NCBI RefSeq assembly: GCF_014650455.1
Contig: NZ_BMUZ01000001.1
Location: forward strand, 124,001-188,000
DNA length: 64,000 bases
From: Streptomyces xanthochromogenes
GTDB lineage: Bacteria; Actinomycetota; Actinomycetes; Streptomycetales; Streptomycetaceae
Reading direction: 5' to 3'
Positions 16,236-26,073 of the stretch are shown here, piece by piece. The notes under the pieces were generated by a model, which worked only from the letters and a program-made list of their open reading frames with translations, made no database searches and was not told the origin of the DNA. Numbering within the stretch: position 1 is the first letter of the stretch; every line of letters starts with the position of its first letter. The translations under genes and the position numbers were made by a program.

Positions 16236-19118
16236 TCAGCTCTTCGGCTTGTTCGCCTTCGCCTCCGAGTCGGCCGCCTGCTGCAGTGCGTCCTGGAGCG
16301 CCTTCTGGGCGTCGCCGTAGGCCTTCCAGTCGCCCTTGGCGAGCGCTTTCTGACCGTCGTCGTACGCCTTCTGGGCGTCCTTGATGGCCTGGTCCACCGT
16401 GGCGTCGCCGGTGGCCGGCGGCATAGTGGGGGGTGTGGTGGTCGGCGGCGGCGTCGTGGGCGGCGTGGCCCCGTCGGCGCCGAACACCGCGCTGAGCGCG
16501 TCCGCCAGGTTGTCCTTGAAGGCGGTCTTGTCCCCGTAGGAGACGCCGACCTTCTTCAGGAGCGGGTAGTTGGCGCTGCCACCGCGTGCGTACACCGGCT
16601 CGATGTACAGGAAGCCCCCGCCGAGCGGCACGGTCAGCAGGTTCCCGTAGTCGATCTCGGAGTCGGTGCCTCTCAGGTTCCGTACGAACTCGGCGACTTC
16701 GGGCAGGCCGTTGAGCTTGCTCTGCACCTGCTGCGGGCCCTGCACGTTGTCGGTGACCCGGAGCAGTCTGATCTTGCCGTAGTCCTTGCTCGCGGCGTCG
16801 GCGTCGACCGCCATGAACCCGCCCAGGTTGGGGCGGCCGTTGGGCGTGAACGTCGTCGTCAGCGAGAACATCTTCCCCTGCGGCTCGGCACCCGGCATCT
16901 TCATGGACAGGTAGTACGGCGGAACCGCGTTGTTGTCCTTGTTGGTCGGGTCGTCCGGAACCTGCCAGGCGTCACTGCCGCTGTAGAACTGCGCGGGGTC
17001 GGTGACGTGGTAGCGGGTCAGCAGCTCGCGCTGGACCTTGAACATGTCCTGCGGGTAGCGCAGGTGCGAGAGCAGCTCGGCGGGGATGGCGGACTTGGCC
17101 TTCACCGTGCCCGGGAACGCCTTCATCCAGGTCTTGAGGACCGGGTCCTTGTCGTCCCACTGGTACAGCGTGACCGTGCCGTCGTACGCGTCGACGGTCG
17201 CCTTCACCGAGTTGCGGATGTAGTTGACCTGGTTCTGCTGGGCCACCACCGCCCGCTGGTTGTCGGTCAGCGAGTCCGTCGTGGTCTCACCGAGCGTGGT
17301 GCGCGAGGCGTAGGGATAGCCGTTGGTCGTCGTGTACGCGTCGACGACCCACTGGATGTGCTTGCCCACGACCGCCGGGTAGGCGTCGCCGTCGATGGTC
17401 AGCCAGGGTGCGACCGCCTCGACGCGCTCCTTCGGGGTGCGGTTGTAGAGGATCTTCGAGCCCTTGCCGATGGCTCCCGAGTACAGGATCTGCGGCTCGT
17501 TGAAGGTGACGGCGTAGGCGGCCCGGTTGAAGGGGTTGGACAGGCTCACGCCGCCCTTGCCCTCGAAGCTCGTGGTGACCTGGCCCTTGCCCTCGCTCTC
17601 GTAGTCGAGCTCCTTCTGGGGCCCGCCGACGATCGAGTACTGGTCGGTCTTCTCGCCGTAGTAGATGCGCTGCTGGTAGTCGGAGGCGAGCTGGCCGCTG
17701 GTGGGCAGCCCCGATTCGGTGAAGTCGGGCGCGCCGTTGACGTCCACGCTGGTGCCCTTGGCCGCGATCGCGCCGAAGCCGTGGGTGTAGGTGAAGTGGT
17801 CGTTGATCCAGTTGCGCTTGTCGATGCCCTTGAGGTTGAGCTCGCGCAGCCCGATGACGGTGTCCTGCTCCTTGCCGTCCTTGTCCTTGTACCGGTCCAC
17901 GTCCAGGGTCGAGGGGAACTGGTAGTACTTGCGCTCCTGCTGGAGCTGCTGGAAGGCGGGCGAGACGACGTTCGGGTCGATCAGGCGGTAGCTCGCCGCC
18001 GCGTCGGCGTCCGAGCGCAGCTTCGGGTTGTCCTTGGCGTCGGTGGTGCCCTTGTAGTTCTCCACGTCCGCGTTGTCGATGCCGTACGCCTTGCGGGTGG
18101 CATCGATGTTCTTCTGGATGTAGGGGGCTTCCTTGGCCTGCTCGTTGGGCTGGACCTGGAACTTCTGCACGATGGCCGGGTAGAGGCCGCCGATCAGGAT
18201 CGCCGAGAGCACCATCAGGCCGAAGCCGATGACGGGCAGCTGCCAGGTGCGGCGCCACAGCGTCGCGAAGAACAGCACCGCACAGATGACCGCGATGCAG
18301 AACAGGATGGTCTTCGCCGGCAGGTAGGCGTTGGCGTCGACGTACCGAAGGCCCGTCCACTTGTTGGTCGCCTTGAAGTCACTGGACTTGACCGCGAGTC
18401 CGTACCGGTCCAGCCAGTACGCCACGGCCTTGAGGATCACGAAGACGCCGAGCAGCACCGAAAGGTGCCCGGTGGCCGCTCCCGTGGCACGCGCGCCGGG
18501 GCTGGTGATGCGCAGGCCGCCGTACAGGTAGTGCGTGAGGGCGGCGGCGATGAGCGACAGGACGGCGGCGGCGAAGCCGAAGCCGAGCATGAAGCGGTAC
18601 CAGGGCAGGTCGAAGGCGTAGAACGACACGTCCAGCTTGAACTGGGGGTCCTTCTGGCCGAACGGCACCCCGTTGACCCACATCAGCCAGGTGCGCCACT
18701 GACCGGAGGCCGAGGCGCCGGCGATGAGCCCGATGAGGGCGGTGATCCCGAGCAGCATCCACTTCTTGTACGGGGCGATGCCCATCCGGTAGCGGTCGAG
18801 GCTCTGCTGCTCCAGGGACATCGCGCTGAGCGGCGGCCGGAGCCGGTGCGCCAGCCAGATGTTGAGGCCGACGGCGAACGCCATCAGGAGTCCGAAGACG
18901 AGGAACAGTCCGATCTTCGTCCACAGCTGGGTGGTGAAGACCGACGAGTAGTGGACCGAGCGGTACCAGAGCCAGTCGGTCCAGAACCCCGCGAACATGA
19001 CGAAGGCCATGGCGAGCACGGCCAGAATGCCCAGTGTCATCAGCAGGGTCCGGACCCGGCGGGACGGCCGGCCGACTCTGATCCGTGGCCCGGACGGGCC
19101 TGAGCCGCGGTCCGGCAT
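16236..19118 (-). CDS. UPF0182 family integral membrane protein
   Basis: About 960 residues. Seven or so membrane helices occupy the first ~330 residues (for example [20 protein letters not shown] and [18 protein letters not shown]). A large extracytoplasmic domain follows. The tail is rich in threonine and proline (about 885-905) and ends in an alanine/lysine-rich helix. The family is universal in actinobacteria (Rv3193c-type) and its function is unknown. I set the start at the ATG at 19118 (MPDRGSGP). A TTG at 19130 has GAGGTG 6 bases upstream and is a credible alternative adding four residues. It is divergent from the PPA1309-family gene. Confidence 0.88.
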   Translation of the reverse strand: MPDRGSGPSGPRIRVGRPSRRVRTLLMTLGILAVLAMAFVMFAGFWTDWLWYRSVHYSSVFTTQLWTKIGLFLVFGLLMAFAVGLNIWLAHRLRPPLSAMSLEQQSLDRYRMGIAPYKKWMLLGITALIGLIAGASASGQWRTWLMWVNGVPFGQKDPQFKLDVSFYAFDLPWYRFMLGFGFAAAVLSLIAAALTHYLYGGLRITSPGARATGAATGHLSVLLGVFVILKAVAYWLDRYGLAVKSSDFKATNKWTGLRYVDANAYLPAKTILFCIAVICAVLFFATLWRRTWQLPVIGFGLMVLSAILIGGLYPAIVQKFQVQPNEQAKEAPYIQKNIDATRKAYGIDNADVENYKGTTDAKDNPKLRSDADAAASYRLIDPNVVSPAFQQLQQERKYYQFPSTLDVDRYKDKDGKEQDTVIGLRELNLKGIDKRNWINDHFTYTHGFGAIAAKGTSVDVNGAPDFTESGLPTSGQLASDYQQRIYYGEKTDQYSIVGGPQKELDYESEGKGQVTTSFEGKGGVSLSNPFNRAAYAVTFNEPQILYSGAIGKGSKILYNRTPKERVEAVAPWLTIDGDAYPAVVGKHIQWVVDAYTTTNGYPYASRTTLGETTTDSLTDNQRAVVAQQNQVNYIRNSVKATVDAYDGTVTLYQWDDKDPVLKTWMKAFPGTVKAKSAIPAELLSHLRYPQDMFKVQRELLTRYHVTDPAQFYSGSDAWQVPDDPTNKDNNAVPPYYLSMKMPGAEPQGKMFSLTTTFTPNGRPNLGGFMAVDADAASKDYGKIRLLRVTDNVQGPQQVQSKLNGLPEVAEFVRNLRGTDSEIDYGNLLTVPLGGGFLYIEPVYARGGSANYPLLKKVGVSYGDKTAFKDNLADALSAVFGADGATPPTTPPPTTTPPTMPPATGDATVDQAIKDAQKAYDDGQKALAKGDWKAYGDAQKALQDALQQAADSEAKANKPKS

Positions 19119-19198
19119 CTGGAAAGCCAAGGTGCGCACCTCGAAGTTCGCTGTCGTATGGGCGGGCCCAGCGATCGTAGAGCCCACTCATGCAACTT

Positions 19199-19216
19199 AC
19201 TGAGGCTTTACTCAGT
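19199..19216. promoter_or_regulatory. Inverted repeat in divergent promoter region
   Basis: ACTGAG-GCTTTA-CTCAGT, six-base arms with a six-base spacer, between the UPF0182 gene and the divergent PPA1309-family gene. It is a possible operator; no matching regulator is known to me. Confidence 0.25.
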
Positions 19217-19253
19217 TCCCGATCGGGGGGTGAAAGAGGGCAGGATGTTGTCC

Positions 19254-19799
19254 ATGTCCAACGTTTCCCCCTCCGGCCCTCCGATGGCCGCGAGCCCGCT
19301 CACCCGCGCGGTGCTCGAAATCGACGAGTACGCATCCGGTCTGGGCTGGGACAAGCCGGCCCGCCTCTTCGCGCTCGTCGACACCGCGAAGCTCCGTGCC
19401 CAGGCGCCGAACCTGGTCTCTCCCGCCGACGACGCCCAGGTCTCCGGCCTGACCCCCATCGAGCAGGAGGAGATCCCGCGGAACAAGCCGCTGGACAAGT
19501 TCCTCGGCACCATCGCCTGGCCCGACTCGGTGGCCGGCTGCGCGCTCACGGTGGAGCGCATGATGCTGCCGCCGTCCGCCGAGACCTCCGTGCCCGAAGG
19601 GCTGAGCGACAGGGAGCTCGCCAAGTGGGTGGCCGCCCACCCCGACCGCCAGGAGGTGCGGATGACGGTGGCGGTACTGCGCGGCGGCGCCCGCGAGTCC
19701 GCCATCCGGCTGCGCGAGAAGGACTCCGCCACCGAGGTCCTGACCGGCCCCGACCTGGTGCCGGGCCTCGCCGAGGCACTGGCCGCGACCTTCGTCTAG
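19254..19799 (+). CDS. PPA1309 family protein (function unknown)
   Basis: 181 residues, soluble, no signal peptide. It is a conserved actinobacterial protein usually found beside the UPF0182 and PDZ-protease genes, as here. Recognisable stretches are YASGLGWDKPARLFALVDT and LTPIEQEEIP near the start and AWPDSVAGCALTVER in the middle. No catalytic motif is visible. Start: ATG at 19254 (MSNVSPSG); an ATG at 19245 lies closer to the AGAGGG ribosome site and may be used instead. It is convergent with the PDZ gene. Confidence 0.75.
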   Translation: MSNVSPSGPPMAASPLTRAVLEIDEYASGLGWDKPARLFALVDTAKLRAQAPNLVSPADDAQVSGLTPIEQEEIPRNKPLDKFLGTIAWPDSVAGCALTVERMMLPPSAETSVPEGLSDRELAKWVAAHPDRQEVRMTVAVLRGGARESAIRLREKDSATEVLTGPDLVPGLAEALAATFV

Positions 19800-19825
19800 C
19801 GGCCCCGCGGAGGGGGCGGTCGGCG

Positions 19826-20914
19826 TTACTTGGCCGAGCAGCTCGGCAGGCCGGCCGTGTCCCCCGTGCGGATCTTGTCGAGCGCCTGCCGGGCGTCGTG
19901 GATCGTGTCGACCTTGATCAACGTCAGCCCCGAGGGGATGTCCGAGGCGGCCGCGGCGCAGTTGTCCTTGGGCGTCAGGAAGTAGCGCGCGCCGGCCTGG
20001 CGTGCGCCGATCAGCTTCATCTCGATGCCGCCGATCGGGCCGACCTTGCCGGTGTCGTCGATCGTGCCGGTGCCCGCCACGAACTTTCCGCCCGTCAGGT
20101 CCTCGGGCGTCAGCTTGTCGACGATGCCGAGCGAGAACATGAGCCCCGCGCTCGGCCCGCCGACATCGGCGAGCTTGATGTCGACGCTGAACGGGAACGC
20201 GTGGTCCGTGCCGGCCTGGATGCCGACGATGGCCCGGTTGCTGTCCGGTGCCTTCTCCGTGGTGATGGTGATCTTCTCGCCGCCCTCGGGCGCCTTGCCC
20301 GCCTTCTTGGCGGCGGCGGTGTCCTTGGCGGGGACAATCGTGAAGACCACGTTCTGGCCGGGCTTGTGCTTGGTGACGAGCGTCGCGACGTCGCCGGGCT
20401 TGGTGACCGCAGTGCCGTCGACGGCCTTGATCGCGTCCCCGGCGTGCAGCTTGCCCTCGGCGGGGCTGCCCTTGACGACGGAGGAGACGATGACCCAGCT
20501 CTTCACCGGGATGCGCAGCTCGTTCAGGGCCGCGACCTTCGCGCTCTCCTGGGACTGGCTGAACTCCTCGGCGTTCTCCTGGTTGGACTGCTCGTCGGTC
20601 TTGCCGTCCGGGTAGAGCGTGTCGTGCGGGACGACGACGCTGTCGTGCGCCAGCCAGCCGTACACGGCCTCGACGAGGTTCATCCGGTAGTCCGCCCCGG
20701 TGACCCTGACCGTCGTCATGTTGAGGTGACCGGTCGTCGGGTACGTCTTGTGGCCGGAGATCTGCAGCACCGGCTCGCCGCCGGAGTCGCCGAGCGTGTT
20801 CACGGTGGGCCCGGGAGACATCTCCGCGTACGGCACTTTGATGAGCACCCCGGCGCAGAGCAGCGCGATCAGCACGAGGGTGGAGGCGAGCATCGTCGCG
20901 GTGCGGCGTGGCAT
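19826..20914 (-). CDS. PDZ domain / Lon-type S16 membrane-anchored protease (YlbL-like)
   Basis: 362 residues. One N-terminal membrane anchor (about 8-28), then an outside-facing part with a PDZ domain (about 135-220: IVSSVVKGSPAEGKLHAGDAI). The C-terminal domain is a Lon-like S16 protease with catalytic serine in GGPSAGLMFSLG (about 265-276) and lysine in GIEMKLIGARQAGA. Both dyad residues are present. The family degrades or senses envelope proteins in Firmicutes; no substrate is known in Streptomyces. It is the homologue of Rv3194c, and its neighbours UPF0182 and the zincin-like gene are conserved with it. Confidence 0.9.
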   Translation of the reverse strand: MPRRTATMLASTLVLIALLCAGVLIKVPYAEMSPGPTVNTLGDSGGEPVLQISGHKTYPTTGHLNMTTVRVTGADYRMNLVEAVYGWLAHDSVVVPHDTLYPDGKTDEQSNQENAEEFSQSQESAKVAALNELRIPVKSWVIVSSVVKGSPAEGKLHAGDAIKAVDGTAVTKPGDVATLVTKHKPGQNVVFTIVPAKDTAAAKKAGKAPEGGEKITITTEKAPDSNRAIVGIQAGTDHAFPFSVDIKLADVGGPSAGLMFSLGIVDKLTPEDLTGGKFVAGTGTIDDTGKVGPIGGIEMKLIGARQAGARYFLTPKDNCAAAASDIPSGLTLIKVDTIHDARQALDKIRTGDTAGLPSCSAK

Positions 20915-21014
20915 GGAACGACAGTACGGGACCGATCTGTGGGCCCACCCCTGGGGCCGGTCCGTACGGGGGCCGTTGGCGAACGCGTACGGGCAAAGAC
21001 CGGTGTGCGCCGAC

Positions 21015-21047
21015 GGTCGTGCGTCGGTCGTGCGTCGGTCGTGCGTC
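21015..21047. repeat. Three tandem copies of an 11-bp unit
   Basis: GGTCGTGCGTC repeated three times without error at 21015-21025, 21026-21036 and 21037-21047. The last copy runs into the stop codon of the small membrane protein gene. Length 11 bp is not a codon multiple, so variation in copy number would alter only the 3' flank. Confidence 0.8.
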
Positions 21048-21216
21048 AGAGGGCGTCGGATCCGGAGCGGGATTTCTCCATCGCTTCACGGAACCGGCTG
21101 TATCCGGCGAGTTCAGCCACATCGCCGGAGGTGCGATCACGGGCGGCCCAGCTCGCCCATATCGCCGCGCCGACAGCAGCGAAAAGCGGAATCAGCAGCC
21201 AAGTGAGTACAGCCAT
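21046..21216 (-). CDS. Small membrane protein, 56 residues
   Basis: ATG at 21216 with GGGAGGT 6-7 bases upstream, stop at 21046. The protein begins MAVLTWLLIPLFAAVGAAIW, a single membrane helix, followed by a short charged tail (residues 25-56) containing ELAGYSRFREAMEK. It is similar in layout to small conserved Streptomyces membrane proteins found beside the PDZ protease gene. Function unknown. It lies about 130 bases upstream of the PDZ gene and may be co-transcribed with it. Confidence 0.7.
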   Translation of the reverse strand: MAVLTWLLIPLFAAVGAAIWASWAARDRTSGDVAELAGYSRFREAMEKSRSGSDAL

Positions 21217-21359
21217 TCCGACCTCCCGTCCCCAAATGAGCTACCGCAACCGACAGATCAGCAGATTAGCCATCCGCTGGTTCAACGCTTGCGCCAGGGG
21301 TGCGGTTACGCAAATCGGGGCGCATGGCACCCGACGGGGTTTCAGATACGGAGGCCGCG

Positions 21360-21824
<465 letters not shown>

Positions 21825-21902
21825 GGTTCCATCGTGCCGTACGGGAGCGACATCCCGGAATAGCTCTTTCGACCGGGCGCCGCGGCCCTCCGTAGGAGGG
21901 TC

Positions 21903-23009
21903 CTACAGCCCCCGGCGCTTGCGGGCCCTGCGCACCACGGCGGCGGCGCCGAGCAGGGCGACGGTGGCACCGGCGGCACCGGCGGCGGTGGCGTCCTTGC
22001 GGCCGAGCCTGCGGCCCGCGACGGTGTGCCGGCCCGCGACCTCTTCGAGGAGCTCGGCGAGCACCTCCTCGTTGGTCCACTGCGGCCGCCAGCCCGCGTC
22101 GTGCAGCCGCCCGACGCTCACGACCCAGGGATGCATCGTGTACGCGAGGTCACCGGCCGGCGAGGGCGTGAGTCCGATCCGGTGCAGTCGGGCCGCGGCC
22201 CCCAGGGCGACCGCCGAGGGCAGCTCCATGCGGCGGATGCCGCTGAGCTCCTCGACCTCCTCCTGCTCAAGCCATCCGTCGCAGCCCACCGCGAACTCCC
22301 CGTCGACCTTCCCGAGCGCGGCGTACTCCAGCGCGCTGCACAGGTCGTCCACGTGGCAGAACTGCCAGGTCGGACGCGATCCGGCGACCACCAGGAGGCG
22401 CGGCGACTCGAAGTACCGGGTGAGGGCGGTGTCGGTGCCGCCGACCAGGACGGCGGGCCGGACCACGGTGACGTTGAGGCCGGGGTGGGCGCGCGGGGCC
22501 CGCCGTCCCAGCCGCTCGATCTCCAGCAGGTCGCCGACGCCGGTGGCCTCGGCGGTGGCCCGCAGCTCGGCGTCCTCGGAGAGCGGGATGTCGTTGTCGG
22601 GCAGCGCCCCGTAGACCATCGCCGAGGTGCACAGCACCACCCGGTGCACGCCCGCGGCGGCCGCGGCGGTCAGCACGGTCTGGGTGCCGCGCACGTTGTA
22701 GGCCGTGCGGGCCGCCGCGTCCGTCTCCAGGTCCAGGTCGAGCGCCAGGTGCACGACGACGTCGGCGCCGCGCAGCTTCTCGGCGATCGCCGGGTCCCGT
22801 ACGTCCAGGATGTGCCAGGTCGCCTCGGAGACCTCGCCCCTGCGCTCGTCGAGGGCGATGACCTGCTTGACCTCGTCGGACGCGGCGAGCCGCGCGGTCA
22901 GCAGGGCGCCGATCCCGGACGCGGCACCGGTCACGGCGACGACGGGACCGCGTGATGTTGAGGTTGAGAGGTTTCGCGCTGCGCGAACCTGCGGATCTGG
23001 GGAACTCAC
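21903..23009 (-). CDS. SDR-family NAD(P)-dependent epimerase/dehydratase-like protein
   Basis: 368 residues. Extended short-chain dehydrogenase fold: nucleotide-binding GAASGIGALL (about 27-36), HLALDLDL and the N-V-R-G-T segment, then CTSAMVYGALPDND. The usual YxxxK pair is not clear, so catalysis is uncertain. The C-terminus ends in a short hydrophobic stretch plus RRARKRRGL, suggesting membrane anchoring. The GTG at 23009 has GGAGA about 8 bases upstream. It is divergent from the zincin-like gene, with a 9-bp inverted repeat between them. Confidence 0.8.
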   Translation of the reverse strand: MSSPDPQVRAARNLSTSTSRGPVVAVTGAASGIGALLTARLAASDEVKQVIALDERRGEVSEATWHILDVRDPAIAEKLRGADVVVHLALDLDLETDAAARTAYNVRGTQTVLTAAAAAGVHRVVLCTSAMVYGALPDNDIPLSEDAELRATAEATGVGDLLEIERLGRRAPRAHPGLNVTVVRPAVLVGGTDTALTRYFESPRLLVVAGSRPTWQFCHVDDLCSALEYAALGKVDGEFAVGCDGWLEQEEVEELSGIRRMELPSAVALGAAARLHRIGLTPSPAGDLAYTMHPWVVSVGRLHDAGWRPQWTNEEVLAELLEEVAGRHTVAGRRLGRKDATAAGAAGATVALLGAAAVVRRARKRRGL

Positions 23010-23034
23010 CGGGCGTCTCCAGCGGTTGTCTTCA

Positions 23035-23061
23035 GTACGTACGTTAATGACGCGTACGTAC
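23035..23061. promoter_or_regulatory. 9-bp perfect inverted repeat in divergent promoter region
   Basis: GTACGTACG (23035-23043), nine-base spacer, CGTACGTAC (23053-23061), between the SDR gene start (23009) and the zincin-like gene start (23199). It is AT-richer than its surroundings (TTAATGA core). It looks like a dimer-binding operator, and the ACGT repeats recall TetR/MarR-type sites. Each arm is itself nearly palindromic. Confidence 0.5.
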
Positions 23062-23198
23062 CAGGTGGCGTCCATCCTGCCGCAGCCCGCGAGGCGGCGG
23101 AGCACCGAGCCCTTATCCCGCTCGGATGTCTACGCTGGTGGTGTTGTGGGGAAGCCGCCGTCGGCAGCAGCCGGCGGCCTGACGAGCCGAGGAAACCC

Positions 23199-24674
23199 GT
23201 GAGTGACACCCCATTCGGATTCGGCCTTCCGCCGGAGGAGCCGGAGAACGGCGACGGCCAGAAGAAGGACCCTGCCGGTGGTGGCCAGGGTGCCGGTGGC
23301 CAGGGCGGCAACCCCTTCGGCTTCCCGGGAGCAGCCGGCGGCGAGGACAACCCGTTCGCCGCGATGTTCGGTTCGATGAACCCGAACGACCTGGGCGCGG
23401 CCTTCCAGCAGCTCGGCCAGATGCTCAGCTACGAGGGCGGTCCCGTGAACTGGGACATGGCCAAGCAGATCGCCCGCCAGACGGTCGCCCAGGGCACCGC
23501 CGACGGCACCAAGGACGAGAGCGTCGGCCCCGCCGAGCGCGCCGCCGTCCAGGAGGCCGTGCGCCTCGCCGACCTGTGGCTCGACGACGCGACGTCGCTC
23601 CCCTCGGGCTCCACCACCGCGGTGGCCTGGAGCCGCGCGGAGTGGGTCGAGGCCACGCAGCCGGCCTGGAAGGAACTGGTCGACCCGGTCGCCGAGCGCG
23701 TCGGCGCGGCCATGGGCGGTGTGCTGCCCGAGGAGATGCAGGCCATGGCGGGCCCGCTGATCGGGATGATGCGCTCCATGGGCGGCGCCATGTTCGGTCA
23801 GCAGATCGGGCAGGCCGTGGGCACCCTCGCGGGCGAGGTCGTCGGCTCGACCGACATCGGGCTGCCGCTCGGCCCGGCCGGCAAGGCCGCGCTGCTCCCG
23901 CTGAACATCGAGGCCTTCGGCAAGGACCTGGGCGTCCCCAAGGACGAGATCCGCCTCTACCTGGCCCTGCGCGAGGCCGCCCATCAGCGGCTCTTCGCCC
24001 ATGTGCCGTGGCTGCGCTCACATCTGTTCGGCGCGGTCGAGGGCTACGCGCGCGGCATCAAGGTCGACACCGCGAAGCTGGAGGACGCGGTCGGCCAGCT
24101 CGACGTGTCCAACCCGGAGCAGCTGCAGGAGGCGCTCCAGCAGGGCATGTTCCAGCCGGAGGACACCCCGGAGCAGAAGGCCGCACTGGCCCGCCTGGAG
24201 ACGGCGCTCGCGCTGGTCGAGGGCTGGGTCGACGCGGTGGTCCACGCGGCTGCCAAGCCCCGGCTCACCTCGGCGGACGCGCTGCGCGAGACGCTGCGAC
24301 GGCGCCGGGCGACCGGTGGCCCGGCCGAGCAGACCTTCGCCACGCTGATCGGCCTCCAGCTGCGTCCGCGCCGGCTGCGGGACGCCGCGCGCCTGTGGGC
24401 CTCGCTCACCGACGCGCGCGGTGTGGACGGCCGGGACGACCTGTGGGAGCACCCCGACATGCTGCCGACGGCCACCGACCTGGACGACCCGGACGGCTTC
24501 GTGCACCGCGAGCACCTCGACTTCTCGGAGCTCGACAAGATGCTCGGCGAGGCCGCCGAGCAGAACGGCCCCTCCCTGAAGAAGGACGACGGGAAGCCGG
24601 CCGCGAACGGCGAGAGCGACGAGACCGGCGAGACCGGTGCGAACGGCGACGGCAAGGGCGAGTCCGACAAGTGA
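23199..24674 (+). CDS. Zincin-like protein, F420-biosynthesis-associated family (DUF2342/Zincin_2)
   Basis: 491 residues. A glycine- and proline-rich N-terminus (1-60), then a mostly helical core, then a charged D/E/G/K-rich tail from about residue 450. The family is named for a presumed zinc protease fold. The segment LREAAHQRLFAHVPWL (about 261) is where HExxH would be expected, but the first position is Arg here, so zinc protease activity is doubtful from sequence. Homologue of Rv3195. The GTG start follows GAGGA. It overlaps the Nudix gene start by four bases (GTGA), so the two are translationally coupled. Confidence 0.8.
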   Translation: MSDTPFGFGLPPEEPENGDGQKKDPAGGGQGAGGQGGNPFGFPGAAGGEDNPFAAMFGSMNPNDLGAAFQQLGQMLSYEGGPVNWDMAKQIARQTVAQGTADGTKDESVGPAERAAVQEAVRLADLWLDDATSLPSGSTTAVAWSRAEWVEATQPAWKELVDPVAERVGAAMGGVLPEEMQAMAGPLIGMMRSMGGAMFGQQIGQAVGTLAGEVVGSTDIGLPLGPAGKAALLPLNIEAFGKDLGVPKDEIRLYLALREAAHQRLFAHVPWLRSHLFGAVEGYARGIKVDTAKLEDAVGQLDVSNPEQLQEALQQGMFQPEDTPEQKAALARLETALALVEGWVDAVVHAAAKPRLTSADALRETLRRRRATGGPAEQTFATLIGLQLRPRRLRDAARLWASLTDARGVDGRDDLWEHPDMLPTATDLDDPDGFVHREHLDFSELDKMLGEAAEQNGPSLKKDDGKPAANGESDETGETGANGDGKGESDK

Positions 24675-25192
24675 GCCTGCACGACGACGCCGTCCTGGTA
24701 CTGAAGGCGTACGAGGGCCAGGCCGAGCTGCGCCAGGCCTACCTGGACCACCTCTCGGCGCACCCCGACGGCATGTGGAAGGCCTGTGGGGCGGGCCATC
24801 TGACGGCGAGCGCGCTCGTCATCGACCCGGAGCGGGAGCGGGTGCTGCTCACGCTGCACAAGAAGCTCAACATGTGGCTCCAGATGGGCGGCCACTGCGA
24901 GCCGGGCGATGCCACGGTGGCGGCCGCCGCGCTGCGCGAGGCCGAGGAGGAGTCCGGTGTCGCCGGGCTCACGCTGCTCGCGGGCGGGCCCGTCCGCCTC
25001 GACCGGCACCCCATCCCGGCACCCTGCCACTGGCACCTGGACATCCAGTACGCGGCGCTCGCCCCGGCCGGCGCGGTCGAGGCGATCAGCGACGAGTCCC
25101 TGGACCTGCGCTGGTTCGGCTACGACGAGGTGGCCCAGGTCGCCGACGAGTCGGTGGTCCGCCTCCTGGAGGCGACCCGGGCACGGCTGTAG
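24671..25192 (+). CDS. Nudix hydrolase
   Basis: 173 residues. The Nudix box is GGHCEPGDATVAAAALREAEEESGV in pieces (about residues 76-100). It has the usual REAEEESG metal ligands and an Asp at the first acidic position. Upstream LTLHKKLNMWLQMGGH is typical of the RppH/ADP-ribose group, but the substrate cannot be told. GTG start overlapping the stop of the zincin-like gene, so it is the second gene of an operon. It ends before a bidirectional terminator. Confidence 0.88.
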   Translation: MSLHDDAVLVLKAYEGQAELRQAYLDHLSAHPDGMWKACGAGHLTASALVIDPERERVLLTLHKKLNMWLQMGGHCEPGDATVAAAALREAEEESGVAGLTLLAGGPVRLDRHPIPAPCHWHLDIQYAALAPAGAVEAISDESLDLRWFGYDEVAQVADESVVRLLEATRARL

Positions 25193-25245
25193 CCGGAGCC
25201 GTGCGGGCAGACCGAAAGCCGAGGCCGTGCCTCAACCGGCAATGA

Positions 25246-25282
25246 AGTAAGGGGCGTTCACCAAGGGTGAGCGCCCCTTACT
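25246..25282. terminator. Bidirectional terminator between Nudix and AIM24 genes
   Basis: Stem AGTAAGGGGCG...CGCCCCTTACT extended inward by TTCACC/GGGTGA, tiny AA loop, in a convergent gap. The stem is about 17 bp with one mismatch. Confidence 0.8.
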
Positions 25283-25303
25283 CCTGCCTTCGACGGCAGC
25301 CGG

Positions 25304-26059
25304 CTAGCTCCAGGCGTTGCCCTGGTTCTGGGCGTGGGCGCCCTGCTGGCCCATGCCGTACTGGGCGCGCATGCCTTGGCCGATCACCGCGTTCTGCGGG
25401 GGCAGCACCTCGCTGGGCTGGACCAGGGCGAAGCCCTGGCCGAGGAAGCTCAGCTCCCAGCCCTCGCCGGTGTTGCCGCGCCGCCGCCACACGCCGGTGG
25501 AGTGCGTCTGCGCCTGCATCTGGACGCGCAGCGACGTCGACCAGGCCACGATCGCGTCCGCGTCGGCGTTGACGTACTTCTCGGGCGTGACCTGGAGCAT
25601 CAGCGGCTGGCCCGAGGTCATCAGGACGACCTTGCCGGTGCCCGTGATGTTGAGCTGGTACTTGCCGGTGCCGGACACCCCGTACTGGCTGTCCACGGCG
25701 ATGACCTCGTGGTGCAGTGAGGAGTCCATCGCGAGGACGTAGCCGCTGTCGACGGTCAGACCGTCCCGGTCGACGTCCACCACGTGGACGTACTGGGCCA
25801 GGTTGGCGAGGTAGACCGTGCCCTGGCCCGAGACGCGCATCAGGTCCAGGCCCTCGCCGGTGCGGGCGCGGGCGTTGCGCTGGCCGTTCGACTGGTACTC
25901 GCCGTCGAACTCCATCAGCCCCTGGTAGGCGACCATGGCCCCCTTGCGGGCCAGGAGGTCGTCGTGGCCGGTGAGCACGGCCCGCAGCAACTGCGGGTTC
26001 TGCGCCGTGTACCGCTCCGGGGACTGCTGCTCGGTGTAGCTGAAAAGCGGGCTCTGCAT
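25304..26059 (-). CDS. AIM24 family protein, third gene of the TerD-AIM24 operon
   Basis: 251 residues, beta-rich, no signal peptide. AIM24 motifs: LLARKGAMVAYQGLMEF (about 35-52), RVSGQGTVYLANLAQYVHVVD and GTGKYQLNITGTGKVVLMTSG, with a C-terminal FLGQGFALVQPSEV. The extreme C-terminus is Gln/Gly/Asn-rich. The fold resembles a tryptophan-RNA-binding-attenuator-like beta domain; in yeast AIM24 is mitochondrial, while bacterial roles are unknown. It lies 14 bases after the second AIM24 gene and is clearly a paralogue of it and of the C-terminal domain of the TerD fusion. Confidence 0.88.
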   Translation of the reverse strand: MQSPLFSYTEQQSPERYTAQNPQLLRAVLTGHDDLLARKGAMVAYQGLMEFDGEYQSNGQRNARARTGEGLDLMRVSGQGTVYLANLAQYVHVVDVDRDGLTVDSGYVLAMDSSLHHEVIAVDSQYGVSGTGKYQLNITGTGKVVLMTSGQPLMLQVTPEKYVNADADAIVAWSTSLRVQMQAQTHSTGVWRRRGNTGEGWELSFLGQGFALVQPSEVLPPQNAVIGQGMRAQYGMGQQGAHAQNQGNAWS

Positions 26060-26073
26060 GGTGTCTCTCCCCC

